DNA of 64,000 nt from Tretioscincus oriximinensis (taxonomy: Eukaryota; Chordata; Lepidosauria; Squamata; Gymnophthalmidae), in the NCBI GenBank assembly GCA_022410635.1, contig JAJVDF010000967.1, positions 256,444 through 320,443 of the forward strand, written 5' to 3'. Under the pieces are notes generated by a model that searched no databases, had not been told where the DNA came from, and was given only the letters and a program-made list of their open reading frames with translations. Positions within the stretch are counted from its first letter, which is position 1, and each line of letters starts with the position of its first letter. Shown here piece after piece: positions 36,073 to 47,211 of the stretch. The translations under genes were made by a program, and so were the position numbers.

Positions 36073-36549
36073 TATGTACTAAGACAGACAGACGTATAAA
36101 AACTTTAGAGACTACATACCATCTAATCCATCATCCTATCTCATACAGTGACCCACCAATTTTTCCTGGGAATTTAGAATATAGAAACCAGATCCTTATT
36201 ATTATTCATAGATGTGAGAGGATAAAATTCTCTTGAATTCATATTGATCGCATTCCTACTCTGAGTTCATTATAGGGTGTTACTCTGGCCAGCTCACAAG
36301 TGGTAGGGTTCCTATGGGAATCATAGAGATGTGAATGCCGTGCTCCTATGGCTTCCAATGCCCATCTTCCATTATCCATGTGGATGCACATTTGAACACA
36401 CTTTAAGGATTACCTAACAGTAAAAGAGTCCTCTAGCAAACCTCTAATCAAGAACACTAGGTTGGAACCAATATCACTTCCCACCACTCATCCTGTTACA
36501 TGTCACAAAAATTGAAGTCAGGGAACAAAATCTTTGTTTTGTCAAGCCT

Positions 36550-36664
36550 GGACACAGGCCCTCAAGATATAATGGTCAGACCATGGAACTGGGTCAAGAC
36601 CTGTTAGGGACACTTCAATGCCAGAAAATAAGATCTAAAGTATGAGCACCGAATGTGTTGGGCC
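36550..36664 (-). mobile_element. Inverted L2 segment forming the foldback 5' end
   Basis: This block is the reverse complement of 36980-37099 inside the adjacent plus-strand L2-type LINE. Over about 115 aligned positions I count four substitutions, all transitions, and one gap of about five bases. Such similarity is higher than expected for two independent old insertions, so it probably arose in the same event, by snap-back or inversion during reverse transcription. Confidence 0.75.
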
Positions 36665-39320
36665 AGGTGGTGGTGGTGATTCTGGCCCGGGAAGCTCTCT
36701 CCCCCAGGACTGTACCAGTCCCAGAAATTCCCGGCATAGAATGTGTGGGCCTGGTCTTAGGCTCCCTGAAGAGACTGGCCATTCTCCTGGTATACAGGTC
36801 ACCTAGTGCACCGGCAGATGGCCTTCTGCGACTCCTGGGTGTGGTGTCAGACTGGGCACTGACTTCCCCAACCTTATTGAAATCTGGGGGATTTCAATGT
36901 CCAGGTCAATGCTGCCTTTCCTCAGGTGGCAGAATTGGTATCGACCATGGCGGCATTAGGCCACTCCTTACTTGGGACCGGCCCAACACATTTGGTGCTC
37001 ATACTTTAGATCTTATTTCCTTGTCTGGCATTGAAGTGTCCCTAACGGGTCTTGACCCAGTTTCATGGTCTGGCCATTATATCTTGAGGGCCTGTGTCCA
37101 GTTCTGTGCCCCTCCCAAGCTACACTCCAGAACAATTTTTGTTCACCCATGAGGTTGCATGGACTTAACCAGTTTCCAGAACATCCTGCAGGACTTTGCT
37201 CCTATTGACAGCTCCATCAATGAGCTGGTTGAGAGCTGGAATACCAGACTCACCACAGCCATCAACAAGATTGCCCACAAGCGGCCTCTTAGGCCACATA
37301 AGAAGCTCTCTCCTTGGTTTACCGAGGAGTTATGAGCCTTTAAACGATGCCTGAGACATCTAGAGATAATCTGGAGGCGAGTCCAGGATGAAGCATCGAG
37401 AACATCGTATCGCAGGCTGAAGAAAGTCTACGAGATGGCGACCAAGGATGCAAAGAGATATTATCTCTCTGCAGAGATTGCATCTGCAAAGTCACGCCCA
37501 GCACACTTGTTCAAAACAATTAGGCAGTTAACTTCCCTTCTGGGGAATCAAAACTTACCAAATCTGGGTCTCAGATGTGAGGCCTTTGTGACTTTTTTTG
37601 CGGACAAAGTCTCAAGACTCTATCTTTACCTCCCCATGACGGCTGACACAGAAATAGAGCTTGGGGCCCACAAATCGCCCCTAGGTCCCGTCCTGGACCA
37701 CTTTAACCCACTCGATCAGTCAGAACTAGAGAAGGCATTTGCAAAGATGAGACCTATCACTTGTCTTCTTGACCCATGTCCTTCATGGCTGGTCAAGGCC
37801 AGAAGTGAGACATTGGGTGCACATCTGTTGGAGATAGTCAACTCTTCTCTCGAACAGGGAGTGTTCCCAAATGTGCTAAAAGAAGCTGTGGTCTGTCCCC
37901 TTCTTAAAAGACCTAGTTTGGACCTTATGATCTTGCCAACTACCGCCCAGTATCGAACCTTCCATTCCTGGGCAAGGTAATCCAGAGAATGGTGGTGGAA
38001 CAACTACAAGTGTTCTTAGATGCTGCTGCTGTTCTGGACTCTTACCAATTTGGCTTCAGGCAGGGTCATGGGACAGAGTCTGCTCTTTTGGCCTTCACAG
38101 ATGATATCCGGAGGCAAACTGACCGAGATGTGTCGGTGCTGCTGATCCTTTTGGATCTATCAGCAGCATTTGACGTTGTGCACCATGACATCTTAATCCA
38201 CTGCCTCAAAGAGGCTGGAGTTCAAGGAATAGCTCTAGTCTGATTCGCCTCCCTTCAGTCTCAGCTCCAGTGTGGGGTCCCCCAGGGTGCACTGCTCTCC
38301 CCAATGCTTTCAATGGATTAACTGAGCCAATGCCCTTGGCTCAGTTAATCCGGAATTATGGACTGATCTTCCATCAGTATGCTGATGATACTCAGCTCCT
38401 CCTGCTGATGGAGGGTCAGTCAGCTTCAGTCTGCTATTCTCTCTCATTGTCTAGAAGCTATCGCAAACTGGTTAAGCAGTAGCAGGTTGAAATTAAACCC
38501 ATCGAAGACGGGGGTCCTCTGGCTGGGCTGTGGAGTTTCCAACTGCCTTGTTTTGGGGAGAGCCCTCTGTGTACTCTCCCTGTTGTCAAGAGCCTGGGTG
38601 TCCATCTGGACTCCAACCTTTCCATGGAGACCCAGGTGGTGCACTTAGCTCAAACAGCTTTTTTCTACCTGAGACAAGCTTGGCCCCTTACCTCTCCCGC
38701 CCTGACCTAGCTACCATGATCCATGCGACTGTTACTGCTAGGCTGGATTATTGCAATTCTCTCTACGCTGGCCTCCCTTTGCGCCTTATCTGGAGGCTGA
38801 AGTTGGTCCAGAATGTAGCAGCCCGTTTATTAACATGTGCCCCTCATGGGGCCCACATAACCCCTATTTTACGGAAACTGCACTGGTTGCCGATTGAGTT
38901 CCGGATCCAGTTCAAGGTGCTGGTTGTGACTTTAAAAGCTCTACGTGGCTTAGGGCTCTCATATCTGCACACCCAAGAAAACACTGAGATCATCTGTGGA
39001 CCTTAATCAGTTACAGGTTCCTGGTGTCAGTGAGGCCCGCCTTTCAGTCACCAAAAATAGGGCAATCTCCTGTGTAGTCCCTACCTGGTGGAACACCCTC
39101 TCTATGAGTACTCGAGGAATTTGAGAACTGTCGAGTTTCCAGAGAGCTTGCAAAGCAGAGTTGTTCCGCCAGGCCTTTGGCTAGCTTAAGTCTAGCCTCC
39201 GACAGATCTGCTTCTACTGCTGTTTAATATTCTCTGGAGGTGAATTGGTGTACATTGGGGGTCATGACTGCAATTTTTTAAATATTTCCCTGGATCTGTT
39301 TTTACCTTTTTTNAAAAAAA
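36665..39320 (+). mobile_element. L2-type LINE, long but frameshifted, plus strand
   Basis: The endonuclease C-terminal part (LAILLVYRSPSAPADGLLRLLGVVSDWAL, then GGFQCPGQ where GDFNVH is usual) lies at 36770-36910. A linker region with a KTIRQLTS motif follows at 37430-37620. The reverse transcriptase spans about 37930-38480 in more than one frame: QFGFRQGHGTESALLAFTDDI, LILLDLSAAFDVVHHDILI, CGVPQGALLSPM and YADDTQLLL (catalytic box intact). The C-terminal region LDYCNSLYAGLPLRLIWRL...RILRKLHWLPIEFRIQFK-like sequence is at 38740-38920, then LFRQAFG near 39165. At least four frameshifts or stops make it inactive. The minus-strand relative is at 8240-10535. Confidence 0.88.
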
Positions 39321-39379
39321 TGAGGTGATCCATGGATTCCATAAAAATTGAGTCATGTACAGTACACAAATCATCATCA

Positions 39380-39506
39380 TTTCTAAAGAACTGTGTCTGG
39401 CCCAAGGTCACCCATCTGCCTTCGTGGAGGAACGCAGAATCGAACTGGGAGATTACCAGATAAGAGTCTAACACTGTAACCGTTATACCAAACTGGCTCT
39501 TAATGT
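39380..39506 (-). mobile_element. tRNA-type SINE head, minus strand
   Basis: On the minus strand: GCCAGTTTGGTATAACGG, GTTAGACTCTTATCTGGTAATC and CAGTTCGATTCTGCG (B box), then GGGTGACCTTGGGCC. It is the 5' half of the common SINE, lying just after the end of the L2. Confidence 0.8.
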
Positions 39507-39529
39507 CCTTCAGAAGAAATAATGCAAGA

Positions 39530-39752
39530 AAAAAGAGTGTTGAACAATTGGTACTAGGATGGATGTCTGGATGCCGCCTCCAGGATGGAGCAAATACCAT
39601 TTGCAGCATGTCATGAACAGGTGCATATTTTGCTTTCTTCTGTTCAGACTGCCCAGGTGCATCTGGTGGATCTCTGTGTGAGACAGAATGCTGGACTACA
39701 CGGGACTCTGGCCCGATCCAGTATGGCTCTTCTTACGTTCTTAATTCACCAT
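39530..39752 (+). mobile_element. CR1 3' end, plus strand
   Basis: GGATGGATGTCTGGATGCCGCC, ATACCATTTGCAGC, GAACAGGTGCATATTTTGC, CAGACTGCCCAGGTGCATCTGG and CAGAATGCTGGAC lead to TCTTCTTACGTTCTTA. It closely matches the complement of the untranslated end of the CR1 at 32156, so it is a member of the same subfamily. Confidence 0.88.
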
Positions 39753-39956
39753 TGTTAAATATATCACATATTCTATGTAGTAATTTTTGATTGTTTTTAG
39801 GAACACTTTTTAACACTACGTTATTTAAATTCTTACATTCCTAAGAAGTTTGTCTTTTCTGAGATATGTACATTATTTAGGTTAGGAATAGCATCAAGCA
39901 TAAAAAAGTTATTTTCTTTAAATGTTCCTTCAATTTACTTATTTTGGTTGTCACAA

Positions 39957-40172
39957 ACTCATAAGAATATAAGAGGACCCCTGCTGAATTAGGAGACAAA
40001 ATATCCATTCCAACATTCTGTCACACAATGGCCCGCCAATTGCACCTGGGCCATTGCACACTCAAGCAGGAGAAAGTGAATCTTCATCTATTCCCTGCAA
40101 ATAGCATTTCAGGCATACTGCCTGTTTCTCCAATCCAGAGGCAGTATCAAGACATCCATCCAGTGTCTATAA
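39957..40172 (-). mobile_element. CR1 3' end, minus strand, older
   Basis: CATAAGAATATAAGAGGACC, CCAACATTCTGTCACACAATGGCCC, CACCTGGGCC and GACATCCATCCAGT are the CR1 end in reverse. It faces the plus-strand CR1 end at 39530-39752, end to end, about 200 bases apart. Confidence 0.8.
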
Positions 40173-40174
40173 TG

Positions 40175-42135
40175 ATGATATTATGATTAATGTAATTAAT
40201 TATAATTTCCCAAATCTATTCATAACATTCTTAAACTATTTTCTACAATATTTTACTATTGGGCAATCACAATTTGGGCTGCAAAGAGCAATCAGTGGGG
40301 CAAAAGGTTTTTGTGTTTACCAACTTATATAATAAATACAGTGATTGGTTCTGGAGGTATTTAAATGGTTTGTTAATTTAGTTTTGTCCCAGATATCTTT
40401 GACCCTGCAGTATTTCAACCAGCAGTGGAAATAGATGGGCTGTGACTGATATTCTTACTAAACATTTCACAAAGTTGTTTTCATTTCTTTTTTTCTCTCC
40501 TTATTACAAGAAACTGATTCTTCAGACATAATTCACATTAACACTTTTTCTTGTCCTTTCCAATACTTTGAATTCTTTTTCTTTGAAAGTTGTAGTGTAT
40601 ATAGGAATTTGTGAATGTGTGCAGAGAGAAAGATAAAGAGTAGAACTATTTATTACCAGTTATCATGTTTTTTAAATGCAAATTAAGAGTGCTTAACTTT
40701 TGAGAAATCATTCTGAGTCAAACTTTACCAAATCCTGTGCAATGAATGAAAGGACATATGGTCCAAAAATATCAAAACGAATGTAACTGAAAATACTAAT
40801 ACCATATAGAGTGTATACAATATAATTCAGAATTGCTAATAACTGTAAGTTCTCTTATAAACTGAAGGGTCTTTATCATTCATCTAGCCATTTATTGTGT
40901 TGCATTCTAAAGCCTCANACACCCTTCTTAAGCCATACTTAACATTTCTATTTATATCCCTTGAAATGTCCTCGCCAAAGAGCAGGTACTCTATCATTAA
41001 AACATGAGAGCTGGGGGGGAAATAACCTCATTCAACATGAGGAAGATAGTATAGTGTATCTTCAAATGTCTTTATCTAATATTGTTCATTAAACATAGAA
41101 TCTGGGTAACTTTTCTGTTTGCAATGAAGTAGGGAACGCCGAGTTATTTATTCCATATTTTTCAGAGAATACTTTATATTTAACACTCAAACAATGGGTG
41201 TCCCTGTGGTACAAACAGGATAGATAATGAATATAAGTGGGATGGAAAATTAATCCTACTTGTGAGGAAAGAGACAGTCATAATTCACTTAGGCTTCTCA
41301 GCTCTTACGTTATGAGGTCTTCAGCTAACTCATGGGATCCATTCCACATCCCACAGATGCTCATTATGAATTCTTTTTATGTGCAACATGTGGGGACTAA
41401 CTAGTTTCATATCTCCTGGTATTAGCTGCAGTCCAAACCATTTTGAATTAAAGTAGAATGCAAACACAGATGCTGCTTAATACAAAGGATTTGAATGCAG
41501 ACTTTGTTGAATTTATGTATCTTAATTTGGTTTGGAACAAAAATGTCGAAGTACAAATAAAAAAGGAAGGGTATTATTGATTCCTTGAAATAGAGTTGCA
41601 CAAGGAAGAATATATGCTACAGTTTGTGCTGCAGCAGGCAGCAACACAATGCCTTTTACTCTGTTATAATGCAATTTAAGCTACTTGCTCATTAGAAAAC
41701 CCTGCTTAGCTTTTAGAAAGTGTTTTAGAACCTTTTGAGAATCTTTATTTCAACAGTGAGCAAGCTGTGGAATCTTTACTAAGGGAAATAATTTTCTAAT
41801 TACAAAGGTCAACAAATCTCGGGGCTACAATTCTAAGAAGTGATGGACCATCCCTGGCAATGTTGTCTGCAGTTCATAGTATCTCCTGTTCAGCTGCTGT
41901 CTGTTAATTTTGGCTGTATCTACACATAGGATTTTTTTTTCAAGTTACAATAATGTGATTAAGAGGAAATTTCCCTCATATAATTTGCAGGATCTTCTTG
42001 CTGGTGCTTTTATGTAACCTCCATAGTGCAATACCCAGTCTTTGTACTATGATAGGACTTCTGGAAGACTTGCAAACCTGATCTTCAGGAGGAGTGGAAA
42101 TTAAAAGGGCAATCAGCAAACAAGAGAATCTTTTG
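40175..42135. other. Intergenic stretch, no gene recognised
   Basis: AT-rich. GGCTGTATCTACACATAGG at about 41917 resembles the shared end of the palindromic elements, but I see no partner arm. Confidence 0.4.
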
Positions 42136-42139
42136 CAGA

Positions 42140-42622
42140 TGATCTGATTGAAGTGTATAAAATCATGCATGGGATGGAGAAGGTAAATAGGGAAAAATAT
42201 TTTCTCTTATCACACAATACTTGGACCAGGGAGCATTCCTTGAAACTGATGGGCAGAAGAATGAGAACAGACAATGGAAAGTACTTTTTCACCCAGAGGG
42301 TCATTGGCCTTTGGAATTTACTCCCAGAAGAAGTAGTGGTAGCTAGCAATCTAGATAGCTTTAAGACAGGATTAGACAGGTTTACGGACACCAAAGGTAT
42401 AAATAGCTACCAGGGTGGATCATTTGGTGCTGCGTCCGGGATGGAGCAACAGGCAGTACTTCTGAAATACCATTTGCAGTGAGTCGAGAACAGGTGCATA
42501 TTTTGCCTTCTTCTGTTCAGATTGCACAGGTGCAATTGGTGGGCTTATGTGTGATACAGAATGCTGGAATAGATGGGCTCTGGCCCAGTTCACCATGGCT
42601 CCTCTTACGTTCCTATTTTCTT
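42140..42622 (+). mobile_element. CR1 LINE 3' end, plus strand
   Basis: The coding end reads LIEVYKIMHGMEKVNREKYFLLSHNT, TREHSLKLMGRRMRTDNGKYFFTQRVIGLWNLLPEEVV and SNLDSFKTGLDRF, uninterrupted from about 42140 to 42480. The untranslated end with CAGAATGCTGGAATAGATGGG finishes at TCTTACGTTCCTA. The frame is intact at this end; everything upstream is truncated. Confidence 0.9.
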
Positions 42623-42629
42623 ATAAGAA

Positions 42630-42822
42630 TTTACTGTTAGAATATAACTCAGGATGCTTCTAAAGACCATCTGAAGAGAATCAAGTGTAGGTGGAAGTTT
42701 AGCTTTTGTCTTCAGATCCAAAAGCAATGGGTGGGTCACTATCTGAATACAAGGTGCTAGACTAGATGGGTTGTGGTATGATAGTAAGGCTCTTGTCATT
42801 CTAATGGTAGAACAAAATGACT
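42630..42822 (+). mobile_element. Second, older CR1 3' tail
   Basis: GATGCTTCTAAAGACCATCTGAAG, AAAAGCAATGGGTGGGTCACTAT and AAGGTGCTAGACTAGATGGG follow the CR1 end layout but with many differences. It lies directly after the younger CR1 and may have been its target site. Confidence 0.6.
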
Positions 42823-43094
42823 GAAAAGCAGAGTGGCAGATTTGATCCTGGGTTTCCTTTGGAAGAAGATAATCTACATCTTTGCCAAGATGACATAGAG
42901 ATGTCAGAGCTAGCTCTGATTTTCATATTAAAGAATAGTAATCTTCAAAATGTGAAGCCTCAAACTGCTTTTATTTCATGATTAGGGGAACAAGACCATT
43001 CAGGTTATGGGATTTAATGGGCCTCTAGCACACTTCCGCTCCTGACTCAGGCACACCATGTCTCCCAATCTCACTGCAGGACAGAGTCCNAGAG

Positions 43095-43345
43095 CTTTCC
43101 TGTTTTTTTTTTCCCTCCCCCTTCCTCTTTCCTGTCCCACTCCCTTTCCCCCTTTCTCCTTCCTCCCCTTTGTTCTCTGGCTCCTACCTCCTATCACCCT
43201 TCCCTGTCCCACCTTCCTTCAGCAGGGACCTTCACTCCTCCATTGCCCCTGCCCTCTGCCTTTTGTCTTCCTCTTCCTCCCCTCCCCCTTCTCTTCCTTC
43301 CCTGCCCTCCCTCCCTTTCCCTGTCCCCTCCCTCCTCCCTTTGGC
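43095..43345 (+). repeat. Polypyrimidine tract (C/T-rich)
   Basis: About 250 bases are mainly CCCTTTCC, CTCCC and CTTCCT. Both strands show Pro/Ser/Leu or Gly/Arg/Glu frames that are compositional artefacts. Confidence 0.85.
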
Positions 43346-43810
43346 TGAGGCCTTGGCTGGTTCTTCTCACTGGCACACTCCCCAGTGGATATAACCAAGG
43401 CACCTTTGGCAGAGAACTTGGGGCACTAATTTGAATGCACAGCGGTTCAGACAGCATGCAATTTCAGCCAATCAGAATTTTTATCATTGTTCTACATTAG
43501 TGTAGCACAAGGGAAACACAGAATGCTATTTTGACCAAAATACCCTTCACTTTGACTTTAATTGTTCCAAGAACAATAAATCCAGTAAAACGATCTTTAG
43601 AATCTAGTGGTCTTAACTATGACCCTGGTCACACATGTACTTTTGAACTATTTTCAGACCAGAAGAACGAGATTGAGTTAAAAAAACTTGCTTTTTCTGA
43701 TTTTTCAGTCCAATTCAAAACTTTCAGTTCATTTCTTCAGGGCTGAAAATGATTTAAAAGCATTCTAAAGTCACAGAGAATGTTTCCACAAAGAAGATAT
43801 TCCCTGTATT

Positions 43811-44130
43811 AGGGCACGGATAGCTTGGTCGCTAAGGAATCCGTCTCTCATCTGGGAGATCGGGCTTCGAAGCCCTATGTCNGACGTAGGGTGGGGTGAG
43901 CATCTTCCACTAGCCTGTAGCTCTAGCCAATCCAGCTATTCGAAAGAATGAACTGCAAGAAATTGCAACTGACTGCAAGTAGATACATGGGAACCACCAC
44001 AGCCTGGTGGGGAAGATAGAATGTAAGCCTTTGGGCAAAAGCCACCAGGCCTTGTAAGCCGCTTTGAGTCCCTTTGAAAGGTGAGAAAAGCAGGGTATAA
44101 GAACCCAGTTCTTCTTCTTCTATTACTTAT
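43811..44130 (+). mobile_element. tRNA-Lys-like SINE (family K), full length
   Basis: Head GGCACGGATAGCTTGGTCG then CTTCGAAGCCCT (B box) resembles tRNA-Lys (GCCCGGATAGCTCAGTCGG). The body carries AGCTATTCGAAAGAATGAACTGC, AAGTAGATACATGGGAACC and TGGGGAAGATAGAATG. The tail is AAGCCGCTTTGAGTCCC then GAGAAAAGCAGGGTATAAG and (TTC)n. Other copies: 25033, 57484, 61962. Confidence 0.88.
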
Positions 44131-44249
44131 TCTTGCAGGGTTGCAACTACNTTTTGTGTTACTCAAACATAGATTGCAGCGCCTCCCTCACCCTCCGAAT
44201 GGGTATGGTTCAATAGCCATGTTGGTGTGCCCCCCTCCTGGGACATATG

Positions 44250-44350
44250 CCCCTTTTATTTATTTATTATTTATTTATATTTATACCCCGCCCCATACNC
44301 GAAGGTCTCAGGGNGGCAAACAGTAAAATTAACAAATTAAAAACAGTATA
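44250..44350 (-). mobile_element. SINE or LINE 3' tail, minus strand
   Basis: TTTATTTATATTTATACCCCGCCCCATAC then GAAGGTCTCAGGG is the reverse of the common SINE tail. Two ambiguous bases occur within it. Confidence 0.6.
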
Positions 44351-44949
44351 AAAACAATATCTAAAAGTGGGGACAAAAATGACATTGTCTTGTTCGGGGG
44401 TCGCATAACTGGATCCATTCCCAGTTGTGTACCTGGATCCTTGCACATANGCAGATGACAGAACCACCAGGAGGGCCTTCTTTACTGACCCTCACACTCA
44501 TAAGGTAGGTATGTTAAAAGTTTACACTTTCTGAATTGAGCTTGACAACAAAAAGGCAACCAGTCGTTCAGGGCAGGATGGTGCGTGTGCAGCTCAAACA
44601 CAACAGCAGCCTAGGAAGACAGTCTGGATATTAAGAGAAGTCAGAACATGGGAGCAGTGTAGTGAACTACATTTTAGCTTGGAGTTAAAAGTTCCCACTT
44701 AGTTCGTGGGCCCGACACTGATTTTTGCATAAAAACGGGGAAGAAAAATACTATTTGCACAGAGGTAATTTGCACAGGGACATAAATACATGCCTGGCTC
44801 TTCACATGCTATCGACTATCTCCTCGTTTCTCTATCACTATTTTTTTTCCCCCTGTAGGGCCGCTGAGGTCAAAAAAGGAGCAGAAAGACAGTATAGAAG
44901 ACAGATTTCTGTTTGCAGGACGGGGGAGCCAGGAAGATTGCAGTACCCC

Positions 44950-45470
44950 AGATTAACGCCAGGGGAGTGTCTATAGCTTCGTTCGGCGACGCTTCAAAAT
45001 CGATGAGCGGCTCTTTTCCTTTGACATCTTCCACCGCTTTTCCTGCGAAGGGGGGAGATTACGAGGGTAGGAAAGACACGCAATGAAGAAGCGTGGTCGT
45101 GTTCCGCCACAAGCGTCACATAGGCTTCGGTGCCTTCAATGGGAGGAAAGGAAAGATCCTTGCAGGCGCCGTTAGGCTGGCAGTCCTAACTCACCCCCTC
45201 CCCAAGCCCTCTCTGCCCTGCCTTTTGTTGTCTGCAGCCGAAGCAGCAGAGAGAGCGCCACGACGAGGCAAATTCCCCTTGGGCGGGAAAAGGCGCCTGG
45301 GTATTTTGTTGGGCTCCGTTAGGGATTGGTCCGTCTCAGGGGGACCGCCGTCGAGGCGAAACAGCCCTGCAGTNTTCAGGGCCGCAGGATTCGAAGCCCA
45401 CCGACGCCTAAGAACTTCGGAGCGACTNTTACCAAAAACTCTCCAGGATGCCTTCCGACAAGCTGTCCTG
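44950..45470. promoter_or_regulatory. CpG-rich block upstream of NPAS3
   Basis: The composition changes sharply here: CpGs become frequent (GTTCGGCGACGC, GACCGCCGTCGAGGCG, CACCGACGCC). No exon or start is visible. It is either the outer shore of the NPAS3 island or a separate promoter-like element. The palindromic cluster at 45472-46385 separates it from the main island. Confidence 0.45.
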
Positions 45471-45471
45471 G

Positions 45472-46385
45472 CCCCACTGAGCCTTATTCTGTGCAATATC
45501 TTGGACCAGGGCTGCACCCACACGGAGCCTTATTCTGGGTGGTCCCTCGGAATAGGAGCCTGCCAACCACATGCTAGTGTAGACTATGGCAGGCCCCGAA
45601 TGGGGCCTGCCATAGTCTACACTGGCATGTGGATGGCCAAGCTCTATCCCAAGATGTGACCCAGAATAAGGCTCCGTGTGGATGAGGCCTAGGAGCCAGC
45701 CATCTATATGCTAGTACAAGCCCCTGCCATAGACTACACCGGCATTTGGATGGCCAAGAGCTCTGCACCCAACCCATTTTAAAGCCCAGTAGCATCTAAA
45801 GGCAGCTTGGAAGCACACGCTGAAAGGTCCTAAGNTTTTTTTTTAAAAAAAAATCCAGCTTCAGTCCATTTTCAGAATGAAGGAACACAAACAGCAAAGC
45901 CACGTGACCAGATCTTTTCTTTCTCTCTTTTGCACACAGAAAACTAGACGCCTCCTGTTCACTTTGCTGCTATGTTGTTTTTTTCTGTTCAGAAAGTGGT
46001 GGGTTGAAGTTGGATTAAAATTTAGACGTGTGGCCGCGTGTGTGTGTGTGTGACCGTGTGTGTGTGTGTGTGTCTAGTGGGGCACTTTTTGGTGCGCTTC
46101 TTGTATCTCGGGACGGAGCTTGACCATTCACATGCCGGTGTAGTCTAGGGCAGCCCCATCTACACGGAGCCTTATTTTGGGTCACATGTTGGGACAGAGC
46201 TTGGCCATCCACATGCCAGTATGGGGCCTGCCATAGTCTATACTGGCATGTGGATGGCCAAGTCTATACTAGCATATGGTTGGCAGGCTCCTACTCCGAG
46301 GGGCAGCCTGGAACAAGGCTGCGTGTGGATGCAGCCTTAGTCAAGAGATACAGCGCAGAATAAGGCTCAGTGGGGACGGCAGGGC
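45472..46385. mobile_element. Cluster of large palindromic elements (C and D)
   Basis: Element C, about 45509-45690, is a near-complete palindrome: CACACGGAGCCTTATTCTGGGT at the left pairs with ACCCAGAATAAGGCTCCGTGTG at the right, and CTAGTGTAGACTATGGCAGG pairs with CCTGCCATAGTCTACACTGG about the centre near 45600. Further half-copies lie at 45690-45765 and 46109-46350. CCCCACTGAGCCTTATTCTG near 45473 is met in reverse complement by CAGAATAAGGCTCAGTGGGG near 46356-46376, so the whole cluster sits between outer inverted ends. A (TG)n run lies at 46027-46075. No coding capacity. Confidence 0.75.
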
Positions 46386-47082
46386 CATAGAGGGGCCGGA
46401 GGGGGGGAGGGGGGGGGGGGGGGAGGGAAGGAGAGAAAAGACGGACGGAGGGGTAAACGGTCGCCTCGCAAGTACTTGGCTGCTGGACTGGAACTGCGAC
46501 ACACCTCCTCCTCCTCCCTTTCGGAGCCTGGTGGATGGGATGTTCCCTTCCTTCTCCGTCTCCCCCTCCGCGCCCGTCCAGTAGCCCGTCCAGCTGTGGC
46601 GGGAGACGGAGCAGGCCCGACCCCTCAGACAGAGAAATTCTCCAAGACTCCGCATTGGGGGCTGGGGGGAGGCGGAGGGAGGCAGTAGGGAGGGGGCAGG
46701 ACGACCAGGGAAAGCAAGAGTTGCTGCCCAGCATTTTCACAGCCACGCTAAGTGGTCGCGCCTCCTCCTCCCCCTCCTCGCTTCCCCCCGCCGCCCCTTC
46801 TTCCGCGCCCGCTCCTCGGATTGTTCCTTGAGCCCCAGTTGCTGGGATGTAGAGGGCTCCCCCGCCTCCGCCTCCCTCCCTCCCTCTCGCCCCCGCCAGG
46901 CTTCCGCGGCGCTGCTCCCGAGCTGCTTCTTCGCCGAACACCCTGCGTGTTTGCAAATTGGTGGCGTCTCTTCTCCCGCGCGCTCCCCGCGCTTTCCACT
47001 GAAGCCCCCCCCCCCGCTCACTCTCAGCCCAGCCGCTCAGATCAAAGCGCCGCGCTCCCCTCCCAGTGGCCGCCGCTCACTA

Positions 47083-47202
47083 ATGGGATTGCAGTGCGCC
47101 TGCTGCCGTCGCCTCTGCCGCCGCTGCTACCGCCTCTGCCGCTGCAGCCGCCGGAGGGAGCGGAGCTGCTCTGCCTCTTCGCCGACACTCGCTGGGTGCT
47201 GA
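47083..47202 (+). CDS. Candidate upstream ORF before NPAS3 exon 1a start
   Basis: ATG at 47083 opens a 39-codon frame (MGLQCACCRRLCRRCY..., Cys- and Arg-rich) that ends at the TGA 47200-47202, nine bases before the NPAS3 ATG at 47212 and in the same frame. The frame is open further up to an ATG at 46828. If the transcript starts upstream of 47083, this uORF would be read before the NPAS3 start and could limit or re-initiate translation. The Cys/Arg content follows from CGC/TGC codons in GC-rich DNA, so a functional peptide is not claimed. Confidence 0.25.
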   Translation: MGLQCACCRRLCRRCYRLCRCSRRRERSCSASSPTLAGC

Positions 47203-47211
47203 GCCGCGGGG

